64,000 nt of DNA from Guyanagaster necrorhizus (lineage: Eukaryota > Basidiomycota > Agaricomycetes > Agaricales > Physalacriaceae): contig NW_025064916.1 of the NCBI RefSeq assembly GCF_019112545.1, positions 106,696 through 170,695 on the forward strand. Direction: 5' to 3'. Position 1 is the first letter of the stretch; each line of letters opens with the position of its first letter. Shown one piece after another: positions 21,556 through 31,221 of this stretch. The translations under genes and the position numbers were made by a program. The notes under the pieces are model-generated. The model searched no databases. It was not told the DNA's origin and saw nothing but the letters and a program-made list of their open reading frames with translations.

Positions 21556-21991
21556 TGTTAGGCCCAAGCATCATGTGACCAGATACATGTGGTAAACAGA
21601 TGTCCCTTCACACTTCGAGGGATCACCTGAGTCCACTTATTGCATATCTGAGTTGTTGTGGCCCAAGGTCAGATATAGACTCGAGGTAGGATAGTGAATG
21701 TAAACTTTAGCTTGAAGCTGGGGCATACCAGTGAGAGCTGTAGGTCTTAAATACTATACAGGTTATGCTAATACTACTACTACTAATTGTATTGTTCTGT
21801 GTCCATGGTGCCCATTGTCTTTGAGCATTATTACTATATATAAAAGGTTGCTTGTGTGTCATCAAGCATTTGTTGTCTGGACTGATTTGATGGGCAGGTT
21901 AGTTGTGATGACTAAGCTCTCCTATGGCCCTATGTCTCTTGACTAAGCATAAATAGGGGTAAAATCATAGAAACAGGGAAAATTCATAACA
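21556..21991 (-). repeat. G1 3' LTR
   Basis: 436 bp, TGTTA at the left and TAACA at the right. By hand alignment it differs from the 29080 copy at about 37 positions, all but one of them transitions. Confidence 0.93.
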
Positions 21992-22009
21992 TTACCCCCT
22001 CTTTAAGAC
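21992..22009 (-). other. G1 polypurine tract
   Basis: On the minus strand a purine run AAAGAGGGGGTAA abuts the 3' LTR, the normal plus-strand primer site. Confidence 0.7.
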
Positions 22010-22079
22010 TATTGTCCCAATAGCTTAATTTAGGGATAGTTCATAGTTATGAATTGCATTGTCAGCCGTCATTTGTTTT

Positions 22080-25000
22080 TCATTTACCCATTGGTTTAAT
22101 TCAGGTCCATATCCCTTCTAGCTGACAAGGTAGTCCACTGTTGTGATTATACCACTGCCTTTCGCCTTGACTTTTCAGAGCTTGTAGTTTAAGATTTGAT
22201 CAATTTCATAGTGTTCTTCATTGTTGATCAGGTCAGATGGGGGCAGTAGAGGGTGCATTTGATTTGGGAATGCTGGGGCAACATATGGGGAGAGGAGGCT
22301 TTTGTTGAACACATTGTGGACCTTCCAACCAGTCGGCAGTTGGAGTTTGTAGGCACTTTCTTCTATTTTTACAATGATAGAAAAGGGGCCAATGCATTTA
22401 TCTGCTAATTTCTGTTTTGGCTATGGTAGGTGTAGGTTAGTCGTGTCTAACCAGACCTTGTCATTTGGGGAGTATGTGTGTGCTGGTTGCCGATGCTTAT
22501 CATAGTGGGTTTTCATTGCCATCATGGCCCTTTTGAGGGTGGTTTTCATTTTAGAATGGATTTTAGCTATGTCAGCAGCAAAGTCTGTTGATGCAGGGGT
22601 TGTTGTTCGACAGTATTTGGAATGGGTGACATTGGGGTGTTGCCTGTGGTTAACAAAGAATGGGGTTTTCCCGGTTGCTGAATGAATGTGATTGTTATGT
22701 TGAAACACTGCAAGTGCAAGCCATTTGACCCAGTTGTCTTATCGAAAGTTGATGAATAATTGTAAGTATTTTTCAACTTCCTGATTTGCCCATTCTGTCT
22801 ATCTGTCGGTTTGCAGATGATATGCAGTGGAGGCGTTTTGCTTGATACTTAGCAACTTGTATAAGTCATCAAGGAATTTGGAGATGAATTGCGATCCTCT
22901 ATCCGAGATGACTACTTGGGGCATACTATATTTGGCATACATCTCATCTCATAGGATTTTTGCCCATCCTTCTGAAGTTAGCTCTGTTGAACAGGTGATT
23001 GGGATGATCGCTTTCGAGAACTGATCAACAATTATGAGGATGGCATCATATCTATTGCAATCAGGTAACCCAGTGATTATATCGACTGAGATGTGGATCC
23101 ATGAGGAAGATGAGATTTTGTTTGAGTGAAGAGGGGCCACTCGTGGTTGCATTGAGGCCTTCTCCCTTTGGCAAGTCTCGCAGGTCTTGACATATGCTGT
23201 GATGTCATTTTCCATCTTGGGCCACTAATATTCTTGCAGGAGTAGCTCTTTGATTTTGGCAATGCCTGGGTGTCTTGTGGTTGCATGGTCATGGTAGGTG
23301 GTGATGATCTCTCCTCATAGATTCTGGTCTCTAGGGATATAGATCCTTCCATCATAGCAGATCATCCCGTCTTCCTTAGTCATCCCTCTTTCATGATTAA
23401 GGGATGTGGCAATTCTTTGATTCCATTTGTGGTTGTCGCGGGTGGTGCTTTTGATTCGTTTATGGATCTCTTCCTCTGTGGGCATTATTATCACCCAGAA
23501 GTGTTTGGGTTGCAAGATAATGACTCCTATATTGTCATTTCCCCCCTGATTGTGATCCACACATTGAGATAGGAGGTCAGCCTTTTTGTTGGCTGTTTCT
23601 GCCTTATGGTGGAGAGTGTATTGATATTGGGTGAGCTCCATAACCCATCAGGCTTGGCAGCAATTTAATTTCTGGGGTTGTCAGAAGTATCTGAGGTTTT
23701 GGTGGTCGGTCCAGATCTCGAAGGTTTTGGAGGCTCTGATCAAATAATGCTGCTATTCTTCCAGGGCAAGCATTATTGCTAGTAGCTCCTTGTCATAGAT
23801 CTCGTAATTCCTTTCCGTTATGGTCAATGCTTTTGAAAGGAATGCGACTGGATGCTATTTTCCACCTTGCTCCTAAGAGAGTATCACTCCAATGGCTCCT
23901 TTGCTGGAGTTGGCTTCCACTTGGAACCTTCCTTTCTGAGAGGGTATGGTGAGGATGATGTCCTTAGCTAGTCAGTGCTTTAGGTCAGCAAATGTGAGTT
24001 GTTGAGGATTTCCCCATCCCCATAGGGCATTGCCAGTGAGTTGAGTTATTGGTCTGACGATCTTGCTGTAGTCATGGATAAACTGTCGATAGAAATTGGT
24101 GAATCCAAGAAAGGATTGTAATTCCTTTTTCTTGGTCAGCTCTGGCCATTCAACTACTCCTGCCATCTTGATTGGGTCCATCTGGATATTTCCCTCACTG
24201 ATAATTACCCCAAGATACTCTATTTCCAGCACCTCGAATTCACATTTCTTGGCTTTGAGGAACAGTTTATACTTCCTCATGAGAGCAAGTACCTGCCATA
24301 CCAGGCTTCAGTGTTCCTCCTTCGTTTTTGACATTATCAGGATATTGTCCAGATAAATTGTGACCTTTCCGGTAGCGATGAGATCTTTAAATATATCGTT
24401 CATCATCCACTGGAATGTGACAGGGGAATTGGTAAGTCCAAAGAACATAACAGTGGGCTCGAACAGACCACGATTAGTTCTGAAGGCAGCTTTCCATTCG
24501 TCTCCCTCTTTGATTCATATATTGTTATATCTCCACCAGATGTTGAGTTTAGTATAGTACTTGGTGCCTTGGAGTTTGTCTATCAGTTCCAAGATCAAGG
24601 GTAAGGGGTATCGGTTCTTGATCGTCATTTCGTTTAGCTTCCAATAATCTTGAACTGATTGAAGCTTACCATCCTTCTTCTTCATGAAGAAGAATGATGA
24701 CACCATTGGTGATTTAGATAGTGGTATGTGCCCACTGGATAAGTTCTCATCAAGAAACTTATTGAGTTCCTGCTGCTCCTGATTGCTGAGAGAGTATGTC
24801 TTACAGTCTAGGTTAGCATTAGCATTGGGGATTAGTTCTATGGCGTGATCTCAGGGTTTCGGGTCTGGGAGCTCATTGAAACTCTCCTTGTCAAAGAGAT
24901 CCCTGTAGTCCTGTGCCCACTCTGGTACCATTTCTTCAAATATTTTTTCCTCCTTCCCCTCATTGGCTTTAGCTATTAGATTGTTAGCATAATGAACAGC

Positions 25001-25790
25001 CTGAATGTGGATCTCCTTTTGTAAATCCACTGCTAAGAGGGTTTCTCCATCTTCCATCTCCTCATCTCATCTATCCTCCAGGTCTTCATCAGGTAATTCA
25101 AATGGGATTTTCCAGCACTGACATCAGGCAAAGGTGATTTGCCTAGTTTTCTAATTGACAAGTGGATTGTGCTAAATGAGCCAATCGTGTCCTAGGAACA
25201 GTTCTTTTGTTCTGAGGTCTGTTACTGCCAGATCAATCCACTCGGAATGATCTCCGATAGTCAGGCAGAGTTCAACAAATTCTATAATCGAACTGGCCTG
25301 GTTCTTAGTTCCATTGGTGTTGTATACTGGAATAGGGGCAGTGGTGGATCTGGTTGGGAGTTTGTATTGAAGGACAAAAGTCCTGTTTATCGAGCTCCTG
25401 GTGCACCCACTGTCGATTAAGGCAGTTACCGAATGTATAGACTGGGTAGTTAGGGTTTCGATTTGAGCCTTGGTGGTTAAGTCTCTCCCAGGAGTTTTGG
25501 TGTGCCTAATAAACTTGCAGAGTCTCTGTAGCTCGTCTACCCATTCAAGGGCTCTACTTCATGAGGCACTCCATATCTCTGCTATTACTTCCTTGGTTAC
25601 TTTCCTGATCTGAGTTTGATGTATCCATCCTTGTAGTGTGGCTCTTGCTGTATTGTCATCAACTGCTTCTGTAATGGCTCTCCAGATCCATTCTGTATCA
25701 AATGGCTTGAGCCAATTTGAGAGGCCTGCTGCCCTGTTTCGGCCTGTAGGCGGTTGAGTCTTTTCTTGTGATTCAGTGGTGTGCATGGTG
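22080..25790 (-). pseudogene. G1 pol (protease-RT-RNase H-integrase-chromodomain), with stops
   Basis: All Ty3/gypsy Pol domains can be followed on the minus strand. Protease reads IDSGCTR. Reverse transcriptase reads NRYPLPLILELIDKL, FGLTNSPVTFQWMMNDIF and IYLDNILIMSK, where the second catalytic Asp of the usual YxDD is Asn (codon 24344-24346). RNase H reads [14 protein letters not shown]. Integrase reads HPGIAKIKELL, CETCQRE and VDIITGLPDCNRYDAILIIV. The chromodomain reads EHYEIDQIL then YLVS-stop-KGYGPELNQW, where the stop replaces the conserved Trp. In-frame stops throughout fit CGA to TGA, CAA/CAG to TAA/TAG or TGG to TGA/TAG. The order and the chromodomain place it among chromoviruses. 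Confidence 0.88.
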
Positions 25791-28700
25791 ATTGGTCATG
25801 GTATATTCGAATGCATATATGGTAATATAGATATAACTACAGAAGCATTGTCAGTCTGACTAGTGGCTAGTATTAGCACATCATAAAGTTCTTCAGCTGA
25901 ACCAGTGGAATCGCTCACTCTCATTGTTTGGCCCCATCTTTTACCTCTTCGATCTTAGTCTCCTTCTCAAGTTCTTTGTCTTCTTTCTGTAGTTTGACTA
26001 TTTGCACCTATATGTCTTTGTGGATGCACTTCTTCTTTGGGCAGTCTTTGGTTATGTGCCCTTTCTGCTCACAATTAAAGCATTTGTCTTTCTTCTTCAT
26101 CTGATCTATGTCCATTGGTTTCCCTGCACCAGTGTATGTAGTTCTCATGCCTGTCTTCTGGCTGCTGTAAGTCATTGCCATCAAGGATCCTGGTGATTTT
26201 CCAGCAGTTTGCCCAGACTTGTTCTAGGTTGGCAGAGTCGACTTCTTGGTATAGTCCTGCAGTGTTGATGATTCTGCTTTCTGCCTTTGTCATTCCTTGT
26301 ACATTTCGATGATTCATTCTTTCCACTGGTTATAGCCAATGGGCATCAAGAATTTGACACCCATAGCAGAAATCGTCATGAGGTATGAAGGGGGAACTCC
26401 TCTTTTAAGGGCTTCAACCATTCAGCCATCGTTTCCTATATCATCTCTGATTCTGGCTAGTTTGGCAAGCCGCTTCAGCTCATCAAAGTAATCTGTAGCT
26501 GGTTTATCTCTCATCTTGTATTCCTTGATCTTCTGTTTATGTATTTCTTGTACTGTGGGATCAATAAACTTATTGTTCAACATCTGTTTGAACACTGGCC
26601 GAGAGGGGTATCAATAGTGTCCTCTTGTGGTCGAACAGAAATTTGGGGAGATGAGAATCCACCATATCTTTGCCTTCTCTTCCAGGTAGGAGGTGGCAAA
26701 GGTGACCTTGTTCATGTCAGTCCCTAGGTAGCCAATGTAGACTTTGAAGTATTGCTCACAGTCCACTAGGAACCTATCGATGTTGTTAGATACCCCCTTA
26801 AAGGGGTGAGGCTTGCAAAGAAGGTCAGGCCGATATTAGAGAATGCTGGTATTTTCTGGCAGAGGGCCCATCGGATTGGGCCATTCATTGAATGGTGGTC
26901 ACCACCATTCTTTGGGTGGCCCTGAAAACAAATGAAGCGAGTTGTTGTCCACTATTGGGCTACCCTTTAGTTTCTTGATGTGGACGATGACCCCATCCTG
27001 GATTGTAAATCTGAGACAGGTGGCTTCAGGATCATCCCATATAGATTCTTTTCTGGTTCCACTAGTTCTGGCCTGGTCAGGGGGTGGTTGTCCCTCTAGT
27101 AGTCGACTTCTCTTCCCGAGCCAAGAGTTGTGATACTTCGCCCTCGACAGTGTTTGAGTGCAGGCTAGCCAGGTTGCTATGGCTAAGGAGGACTGATCTG
27201 GATTTAAAAATGTACTTTGAGCTGAGGGGGTCCAGTACATAGCTCTTGGTGGTGTGATAGGGGGGGTTCTCAGCATTGGTTGTATGGTGGACATTATTGG
27301 ATAAGCTGATGGTCAGCTTATAGGATACTCGAGGTGCCATTGGGTATACTGCCAGGCAGTATAGTCTGTTGCCACCCATCTCAGGATTTCTGTTTGCTTA
27401 TCAGTTTCTAAATGCAAGTATGATTGTCCAATTTGTGACACCAATCAGATAGCATCATGCCATAAGAAATTTACCCCTTGCCAGTAATACTCCTAGTATT
27501 CCTGCTCCCTTTCTTCCTATGTCAACTTTTGTACTTCTTCTTTATCTGTTTCTTCCTGTGAGTTGCATGGTGATCTCTGGGGCAGTTCACTACTTTCAGT
27601 TTCCTCTTCTTCCCTCTCATCCTCGTTGCCCTCTTCGAGGAGGGAACTGATGGGCTGGCTGTAGATACTCTCTATGACCTCTTGCAGTATCATCACCTCA
27701 CTCCCCTGGCTGGGTACTCGGCCCAGCAACTGAAGAGCCTTTGTAGGTGGAGACTGGTCGACTTCTGATATCAGGGTGATATCTGTTTCCTCCTGCTGCT
27801 TGTGCCACCTCCACTCACTCATGATAGAGGCAGACATTGTTTCTGTAGTTGTTGTCAATAAGCTGCCTGACAACTCAGCTTCCAAGAAATTCTCAGAGAG
27901 CACAGACAGGGATGTGAGTGTTCCTAGGGACTCAAAGCCTGTAGTGTCTGAGGATAGACTTATCACTTCTAAAAGTGGAGTCCACACTGGGGGTTCATGA
28001 GGAAGAGAGGTATTCGGGGGTTGGAGGTCTTGGGTATCGTCTGGTCTGGGTACCATCTGCCCAGTGCTCTGGGAATCCACTGCTCAGGGTGCTCAGCTCT
28101 CAGAAGATGGGAGAGGGTGATTGGTTGCTTTGTACGGGTGCAAGAACACTGGCGATCTCAGGCCATAGCCTGTACCAGTTGCCAGCATTGATTGCTGCAA
28201 GTCGTGCCCTTTCCACTTCTCACTGCTCATTTCTATGTTGCTCATCATACTGCATGGCTTCTTGACTCCACTGCTTCTCTGACTCACAACGTACTGGCTG
28301 TGGCTCATCCCACCACCTATGCTCCTCTTGTCGAATGGTGTCATCATAGTTGAAGGGGATGGTGAGGTCCCAGGTCAGAAAGTACTAGTAGATGGTTTTT
28401 TCCCATACTTGTTGTCATTCTTCATCATTTGGGGGGGCCCTCCCCACCCTCAAGCTGGTTCAGGAGATAGGGCAGGGGCTGTGAGACTAGCTTTGAGGAG
28501 ATCAGGGGCTGAGTCATCGAGCCATCTGAGAGGCATCAAGAGAGTCCCTGGCATGGTTAGCAATCCCAAGGGTTGGGGAGGCAGAATCGGGGGAGAGAGA
28601 CTGATGGAAGAAGTCTTCTGGGATGTTTTCATCCTCATGGTTGGGGGCCAGTCCTGGTACGAGTATATCATACCTTCTTGGGATGCTAATGTCTGTGTTT

Positions 28701-29038
28701 CCAGATTGGGGAGAGTGCTGTCCTCCCATTTCTTCTTCACTATCTCTCTGATGTGTGCCACTAGGCCTGGCTTCTGGGGGCTGGTAGATTGTTCGTCAGG
28801 ATTTGGGAATGTCATGTAAGGGGAGGTTGGAGGTTATGTTTCATAGTATTTTGCCAATGTGTAAGAACTCGTTGTAATGTCTGAGAGCCCAGGTGGTGAT
28901 TAAATGGCATCCCCTGCACAGCTGGATGATCACCAACAATCCTATCAATGTTCTGATGATAGAGGTGAGGAGTTTGAAGAACTCGTGGTCAAAGTTTGGG
29001 TCAATAGAGGTTACAGAGGGCATTCGGTTTCTCAGCAC
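25791..29038 (-). pseudogene. G1 gag region with hydrophobic N-terminus and zinc knuckle
   Basis: The first Met at 29038 is followed by FFKLLTSIIRTLIGLLVII (about 28920-28984), a likely membrane helix unusual for Gag. Long polar, acidic and Ser/Pro-rich stretches follow (for example 27517-28080 and 28450-28815), then the Gag core and a CX2CX4HX4C knuckle, CFNCEQKGHITKDC, at 26041-26082. Only a handful of stops or frameshifts break it. The Gag region is long for the family (about 3 kb). Confidence 0.7.
26041..26082 (-). other. G1 CCHC zinc knuckle
   Basis: CX2CX4HX4C, the nucleocapsid motif that binds the element RNA. Confidence 0.85.
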
Positions 29039-29065
29039 AATTGGACTTGAGAAAAGGAAGATGAA

Positions 29066-29078
29066 AGCTTCGAGCTAA
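29066..29078 (-). other. G1 primer-binding site, self-priming type
   Basis: One base inside the 5' LTR the minus strand reads TTAGCTCGAAGCT. It does not begin with TGG, so it does not fit a tRNA 3' end. It is complementary, with one transition mismatch, to the putative start of the element transcript in the LTR (29231-29243). Confidence 0.6.
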
Positions 29079-29079
29079 T

Positions 29080-29515
29080 TGTTAGGTCCAAGCATCACAT
29101 GATCAGATACACATAGTAAACAGATGTCCCTTCGCACTTCGAGGGATCACCTGAGTCCACTTATTGCATATCTGGGTTGTTGTGGCCCAAGATCAGATAT
29201 AGACTCGAGATAGGATAGTGAATGTAAACTTTAGCTTGAAGCTGGGGCATACCAGCGAGAGCTGTAGGTCTTAAATACTATACAGGTTATGCTAATAATA
29301 CTACTACTAATTGTGTCGTTCTGTATCCATGGTGCCTATTGTCTTCGAGCATCATTATCATACATAAAAGGTTGCTTGTGTGTTGTCGAGCATTTGTTGT
29401 CTAGGCTGATTTGATGGACAGGTTAGTTGTGATGACTAAGCTCTCCCATGGCCTTATGCCTCCTGACTAAGTATAAATAAGGGTAAAATCATAGAAACAG
29501 GAAAAATTTGTAACA
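29080..29515 (-). repeat. G1 5' LTR
   Basis: 436 bp, TGTTA to TAACA, same length as the 21556 copy, followed by TSD ACTAT at 29516-29520. Confidence 0.93.
29231..29243 (-). promoter_or_regulatory. G1 putative transcript 5' end motif
   Basis: On the minus strand AGCTTCAAGCTAA lies a few tens of bases below a TATA-like GTATAGTATTTAAG (about 29270-29285). This is the expected place for the start of the R region. Confidence 0.45.
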
Positions 29516-29520
29516 ACTAT
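29516..29520. repeat. target-site duplication of G1 (right)
   Basis: ACTAT, identical to 21551-21555. Confidence 0.9.
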
Positions 29521-30240
29521 CATTTATGAAGTCATTTCTGACTCTACCTTCAATGAGATCAAAGGCAAAGCAACAATGGCTCTCATCTGGAAGAAGCTTG
29601 TTGCTACCATGACTGGCAAGAGTGATCTTGTATGTAAACACCTTCTTATCCAGCTTGAAAATATGGCTTGCTCTAATAAAGGCAATATATATGAACACTT
29701 TGCTGAAATAAAAATTCCCTATGAATAAATTGAAGAGATGAGTCTGAAGATTGAAGACAATCAGTACACTTTAATGATCTAAAAATCACTTCCACCTTCC
29801 TATCACTATATATGTCACACCCTCTCTACTGCCAGCAAGTTTACTGGAAAGACTCTGACATCAGACATTCTCACTGCAGCTCTGCATGAAGAATGAGATA
29901 AAAAGATCACATCAAAGGCTACTGCTAAAAATATAGCAATGTCTGCTCAATGACAGAGCAAAGAAAAGGGCCAGAGCTCTGGAGGAAAGTTAAAGAAAAG
30001 ACCTGATTGATCTCATCTCAAATGCACAAATCCAGTATATGACAAAACTGGTCACCTCATTGCAGATTGTTGATGCAAAGATGGTGGAAAAGCAGAATAA
30101 GATCCAGCTTTGAAGAAGAACAAGGCTAAAGGGAAGAAAAAGGCAAAGGAGTCAACATCTGCAGCTATTGACAAGAGTGATGATGAACATGTTATTGCTA
30201 TTGTGCAATAGGAAGAGGAAATCTTCAGCTACCACTTTCC
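29521..30240 (+). pseudogene. copia gag relic, part 2
   Basis: The plus strand continues the frame cut at 21555: VISDSTFNEIKGKATMALIW, LVATMTGKSDLV, a UBN2-type Gag core (NIYEHFAEIKIPYE, SLPPSYHYICHTLS) and a knuckle-like C-TNP-GHLIADC near 30020-30070. In-frame TGA, TAG and TAA codons stand at positions that fit Arg, Gln or Trp codons after C-to-T or G-to-A change. Confidence 0.65.
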
Positions 30241-30259
30241 ATGGAAAAAAGACAGAAAC

Positions 30260-30664
30260 CTACTATAACAAGTTTTTCAAAATACATACAAAGCATTTTT
30301 GAATGTCAGTCTTACTAATTTAGTATCTCCAGACTTGCAAGAGAATAGCTTGCTAGCAGTTCTAATACCAAGTATTGAAATCTGCCTTTGATTTGTTTCA
30401 CAGAGGATTCCATTTAATAAGATTGAGATGTGTATTCAGTAAAATCTTTAAGCTTCTGTGAAAAACTGTCATTAGCTCCTGAGTCAAGGAAGTACAAGAA
30501 CTTAGATGGATTATATCCTTGAAATATTGTTGAAACATAGACCTTGTCTGCAACTGATGCATCACAAACAAATTCCTCAACTTCAAATAAGCTCAGATCA
30601 ATTTTATTCTTGTTTGCCTCTTTCAGATCTAACATATTAAAGTTTGACATTGACAGAATAGTCA
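30260..30664 (-). pseudogene. copia protease relic (minus), part 1
   Basis: The minus strand reads MLDLKEANKNKIDLSLFEVE and FLYFLDSGANDSFSQKLKDFTEY, a copia aspartic protease start (DSGA). It is cut at 30664 by element G2 and should continue at 54474. It faces the plus-strand gag relic, so two different copia relics, or an inversion, meet here. Confidence 0.55.
30660..30664. repeat. target-site duplication of G2 (left)
   Basis: AGTCA just before the left LTR, repeated exactly at 54469-54473. Confidence 0.88.
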
Positions 30665-31121
30665 TGTTATGATTTTCCCTGTTCTTTTCTTGATTAACTC
30701 TTATTTCTGCTTAGTCAAAGCACCTATACCAGCACTTAGAACTATAGGACAGGCTTAGTCATCATAGTAGGCTGAGTCTACCATTGTTCTTTGATGACAA
30801 CAATGCCTTTTGATAATAGATAATACTCTTTTGTAGATAGTCATGATGCTCAAAGACAATAAGCACCATAATCTAGAAACACACAATTAATAGGAATATA
30901 CTTATTCTACAGATAAACAGTATATAAGTAGTGTAACTCTCACTGTATATCTCCAGCTTCAAGCTAAAGTTTATTCTCTATTATTCTACTTTGAGCTGAC
31001 TTGAATTGGCCTTGAGACACAATACTATACAAGTGTATAAGTGAACTTAGGCATGACTGTACAAACTTGATACAGTGCTCACTTATCACATGTTTAGATC
31101 ACATATCACTTAGTCTTAACA
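30665..31121 (+). repeat. G2 5' LTR
   Basis: 457 bp, TGTTA to TAACA. It holds a TATA-like TATATAAG at 30921-30928 and a putative transcript start at 30955. Confidence 0.9.
30921..30967 (+). promoter_or_regulatory. G2 LTR promoter: TATA-like box and transcript start motif
   Basis: TATATAAG at 30921-30928 is followed about 30 bases later by AGCTTCAAGCTAA at 30955-30967. If transcription starts there, the RNA 5' end would be exactly complementary to the primer-binding site at 31123-31135. Confidence 0.5.
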
Positions 31122-31122
31122 A

Positions 31123-31135
31123 TTAGCTTGAAGCT
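31123..31135 (+). other. G2 self-priming primer-binding site
   Basis: TTAGCTTGAAGCT, one base after the LTR end, is the perfect 13-base reverse complement of the motif at 30955-30967. This is the arrangement of Tf1/sushi-type elements, which prime reverse transcription with a piece of their own RNA. Confidence 0.6.
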
Positions 31136-31221
31136 TTCTGCTTCTCTTTCTTTATACACATCAGCATGAAAGAAACTGAATGCCACCATTGAACATATCA
31201 ACCTCTGATCTTACTGACAAC

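Larger units (their letters stand above)
21556..29515 (-). mobile_element. G1: full-length chromodomain Ty3/gypsy element
   Basis: A complete 7960-bp element on the minus strand, defined by two 436-bp LTRs that open TGTTA and close TAACA and by the perfect TSD ACTAT. Reading on the minus strand from 29079 downward, the order is: primer-binding site, a Gag region with a hydrophobic N-terminus, a CCHC knuckle (26041-26082), protease (IDSGC near 25405-25420), reverse transcriptase (about 24060-24720), RNase H (about 23650-23900), H2C2 zinc finger and integrase (about 22420-23330), a chromodomain (about 22080-22250), polypurine tract and 3' LTR. It is the least decayed gypsy copy here but still holds about a dozen stops. 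Confidence 0.93.

Noticed and set aside
27517..28080. Long polar frame in G1 considered as an independent host gene
   Set aside because: It lies in the Gag region of G1 on the element strand, and the same acidic and Ser-rich stretch recurs in G2 and G3.
21556..29515. G1 as a currently active element
   Set aside because: Its pol and gag carry about a dozen stops and the LTRs differ at about 37 positions.
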